Positions 62,526-64,000 of a DNA stretch of 64,000 nt are shown piece by piece. Within the stretch, counting starts at the first letter, position 1; every line of letters starts with the position of its first letter. The stretch spans positions 1 to 64,000 of the forward strand of contig NZ_JAAIYA010000033.1 in NCBI RefSeq assembly GCF_010894405.1. The letters are read 5' to 3'. The translations under genes were made by a program, and so were the position numbers. The notes under the pieces are model-generated. The model ran no database searches, was not told the origin of the DNA, and saw only the letters and a list, made by a program, of their open reading frames with translations. The DNA is from Pyxidicoccus caerfyrddinensis. GTDB taxonomy: Bacteria > Myxococcota > Myxococcia > Myxococcales > Myxococcaceae.

Positions 62526-62885
62526 TCAGTGGATTTTCACGGCTATGATGCGAGGCTTGCCGTAGACACATCCCGAGACGAGGATTGAAACTTCCTTTCG
62601 GTTCAGGAAGGCGCTCAGGAGCAGCGTGTGGAACAAGCTGTGGCCCGTGTCGGCGGGATTCGTCGCGTAGCCGGCGTTGGTGATGGAGCAGCCGCCCGGG
62701 TTGACCATGGGAGCGCTGTGGCGCACCGACATCGTGTCTTGCCCCCAGCCGGCCTCGAGTTCCTGCACCGACCCCCAATTGCTGTACTGCTCTGCTTGAG
62801 CGAAAGCTAGAGGCGCCCATGCCACCAGCAAAACCAGCACGCTGGCGGCGCCGATCCTTCGAACGTCATGTACATGCATACTCAT
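62526..62885 (-). CDS. Small secreted protein of unknown function
   Basis: 119 residues (117 if the second ATG is used). Signal peptide VRRIGAASVLVLLVAWAPLAFAQA. The mature part is compact, with two Cys that could pair (NPGGCSITNAGY, VSGCVYGKPRI) and conserved-looking stretches WGQDTMSVRHSAPMVNPGG and SLFHTLLLSAFLNRKEVSIL. GGAGGGGA precedes the start. It follows the trypsin-like gene by 24 bases on the same strand, so it is likely a co-expressed partner such as an inhibitor or pilot. Confidence 0.7.
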   Translation of the reverse strand: MSMHVHDVRRIGAASVLVLLVAWAPLAFAQAEQYSNWGSVQELEAGWGQDTMSVRHSAPMVNPGGCSITNAGYATNPADTGHSLFHTLLLSAFLNRKEVSILVSGCVYGKPRIIAVKIH

Positions 62886-62909
62886 TCCCCTCCGTGAGTG
62901 GACAGGTGC

Positions 62910-63863
62910 CTAGTGGAGCATCAGGGTCAGGCTGGTCGTCTCGAGGACCGCGCACGCCGCGGACACGCCGGCGCAGGGAGTGCTCCCCTCCTGGATGATC
63001 TGCACGATGTCGAACCGGGCCGTGCTGATGGCGGCGCTCGTGCAGCTGGCAATGGCCGTAACCCAGGTCCAAAAAGGTGGGTCGGGCATGCCGGGTACCC
63101 GCGAGGTCCAGGCGCAGGTGGACTGCACGCCGGCGATCCCGAGCAGTACGCCGTTTGGCGCGGTCACGAAGTCCGGGCCTCCGCTGTCGCCTCCGTTGCC
63201 CACCTGGCCGGCGGCGTTGGCGGGCAGGGTGTAGGCCGTGGCGCTCGCGGTGCTCGGCGTGAACACGGCGCTCCGGAAGCGCCCATCCTGCTGGGCCCCA
63301 ACCGGAGGAGGGCCGGCGCTCGCGTAGGCGAAGATGCCGCGGCCGAACTTCGTGAGGGTTAGGGAGGTGTCGACATCGTTCACGAAGAAGAGCTGGATGT
63401 TGGCAGGGCCGAAGTCGCCTGCGCCGAGAAAAACGAGCGCCACGTCCAGCCCGGTGGGTCCCCAGTTCCGGACGAGCCGGGTTGGGATCACTATCCGGGT
63501 CGACCACGCGGCGGTAATGGGAAGCGCGGCGAGACTGGCGGAGGGTCCGTTCACGGTGCCCGTCGACGTGACGCAGTGATCAGCCGTGAGCACCCAGAAC
63601 CGGTTGACCAGCGTTCCGCTGCAGCCTCCGCCCACGGTGACAAGGCCTAGATCCCTCTGCCTCTGAACGTCCACGAGGGCGCCACTGATGATCGGTTGCT
63701 GGACGGTACACACGCGCCCCTCCGGGGTGTCGGTGCAGGTCGTCTGCGCTTGAGCGGTCTCGAGCGCGCAGCAAGCCATCACCCCTGCGACGCCGAGCGC
63801 GTAGCGAACGGCAGGAACGACCTTCGCCGCCTCTCGAAGCATGTCGATGGCTCGCGACACCAT
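62910..63863 (-). CDS. Secreted trypsin-like serine protease (S1)
   Basis: 317 residues. Signal peptide VRYALGVAGVMACCALETAQA. Triad: His96 (LTADHC), Asp140 (GLDVALV), Ser227 (GNGGDSGGPDF). Cys pairs around His and in GVQSTCAWTS fit S1 disulfides. The C-terminal about 60 residues form an extra hydrophobic segment (ALCAVLETTSLTL-like). Start at 63863 or at a second ATG seven codons later. First gene of a probable two-gene operon. The upstream 137 bases to the window end hold no gene. Confidence 0.88.
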   Translation of the reverse strand: MVSRAIDMLREAAKVVPAVRYALGVAGVMACCALETAQAQTTCTDTPEGRVCTVQQPIISGALVDVQRQRDLGLVTVGGGCSGTLVNRFWVLTADHCVTSTGTVNGPSASLAALPITAAWSTRIVIPTRLVRNWGPTGLDVALVFLGAGDFGPANIQLFFVNDVDTSLTLTKFGRGIFAYASAGPPPVGAQQDGRFRSAVFTPSTASATAYTLPANAAGQVGNGGDSGGPDFVTAPNGVLLGIAGVQSTCAWTSRVPGMPDPPFWTWVTAIASCTSAAISTARFDIVQIIQEGSTPCAGVSAACAVLETTSLTLMLH

Positions 63864-64000
63864 TACCCCCTCGCCAAGGAAGATCTCGCTTCCGTGTCGT
63901 CGTCGACCGTCCGACAGTTTGTGAGTACTGTGTTACAAATGCAATAGCACCGCTCGGGAGCCGAAGTCAAGGATCCGTCCTCGAGCGGATCGGAGCGGCC

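Overview
The window is high-GC bacterial DNA whose gene content points to a myxobacterium (Myxococcota, probably Myxococcaceae). It is dense with predicted lipoproteins and secreted hydrolases, and has a Ser/Thr kinase with a transmembrane tail, an M57-type protease, multi-domain histidine kinases and FG-GAP/Fn3 exoproteins. This assignment is inferred from gene families and codon bias; no rRNA or complete tRNA is present.

Layout. (1) 1-3.4 kb: a two-gene Septu-like defence operon (PtuA ATPase, PtuB HNH nuclease), an IS91-type transposase remnant, a 3' tRNA-Pro fragment with its terminator, and a tyrosine-integrase remnant. This looks like the decayed end of an element integrated at tRNA-Pro. 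(2) 3.4-10.3 kb: a tightly coupled minus-strand operon encoding an AAA+ ATPase of the contractile-injection-system type, a 1252-residue polymorphic toxin ending in an Ntox15-like HxxD nuclease domain, a Tdi1/DUF1851-like immunity protein and a Sel1-repeat protein. (3) 10.5-14.9 kb: truncated globin, a secreted beta-helix protein, and a 5'-truncated ankyrin/bactofilin-like gene. (4) 14.9-22.7 kb: a conflict island with a SLATT/DUF4231 membrane protein, an IS630 remnant and three different TIR proteins: TIR fused to a zinc-site-dead M4 protease, helical repeat-TIR, and TIR-NB-ARC-TPR.

(5) 23-34.2 kb: metallopeptidase-like lipoproteins, an exported DUF1579-like protein, a membrane zinc-ribbon protein, a di-haem oxidoreductase with a lipoprotein, and a SoxR regulator divergent from a quinone oxidoreductase around a perfect SoxR-box palindrome. 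(6) 34.2-44.4 kb: a small needle-like protein, a secreted caspase-like protein paired with a lipoprotein, an 881-residue putative effector (Cys-His-Asp module plus hydrophobic helices), and a two-gene operon of a duplicated beta-helix exoprotein and a secreted coiled-coil protein ending in a PD-(D/E)XK-like motif. (7) 44.6-50.7 kb: a three-gene phosphorelay with overlapping stop/start codons, a VOC protein and a Ser/Thr kinase.

(8) 50.7-54.2 kb: a gene-poor, visibly less GC-rich accessory patch. It has a stand-alone M41-like peptidase inside a perfect 35-bp inverted repeat, a carbonic-anhydrase-like remnant, a TIR-like defence protein and a headless ORF. (9) 54.3-64 kb: an M57 protease with its catalytic Glu replaced, an Fn3/FG-GAP lipoprotein, a TonB-C protein, a subtilase with a small prodomain-like partner, an NAD(P)-binding protein, an IS701-type remnant, and a small secreted protein with a trypsin-like protease. 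Short direct repeats in 55-59 kb record past recombination.

Main theme: two kinds of accessory material, anti-phage/conflict genes (Septu, TIR cluster, TIR-like gene, SLATT, M41-like) and secreted toxins or proteases, are interleaved with remnants of at least five mobile-element families. Two of the proteases have lost catalytic or metal-binding residues.
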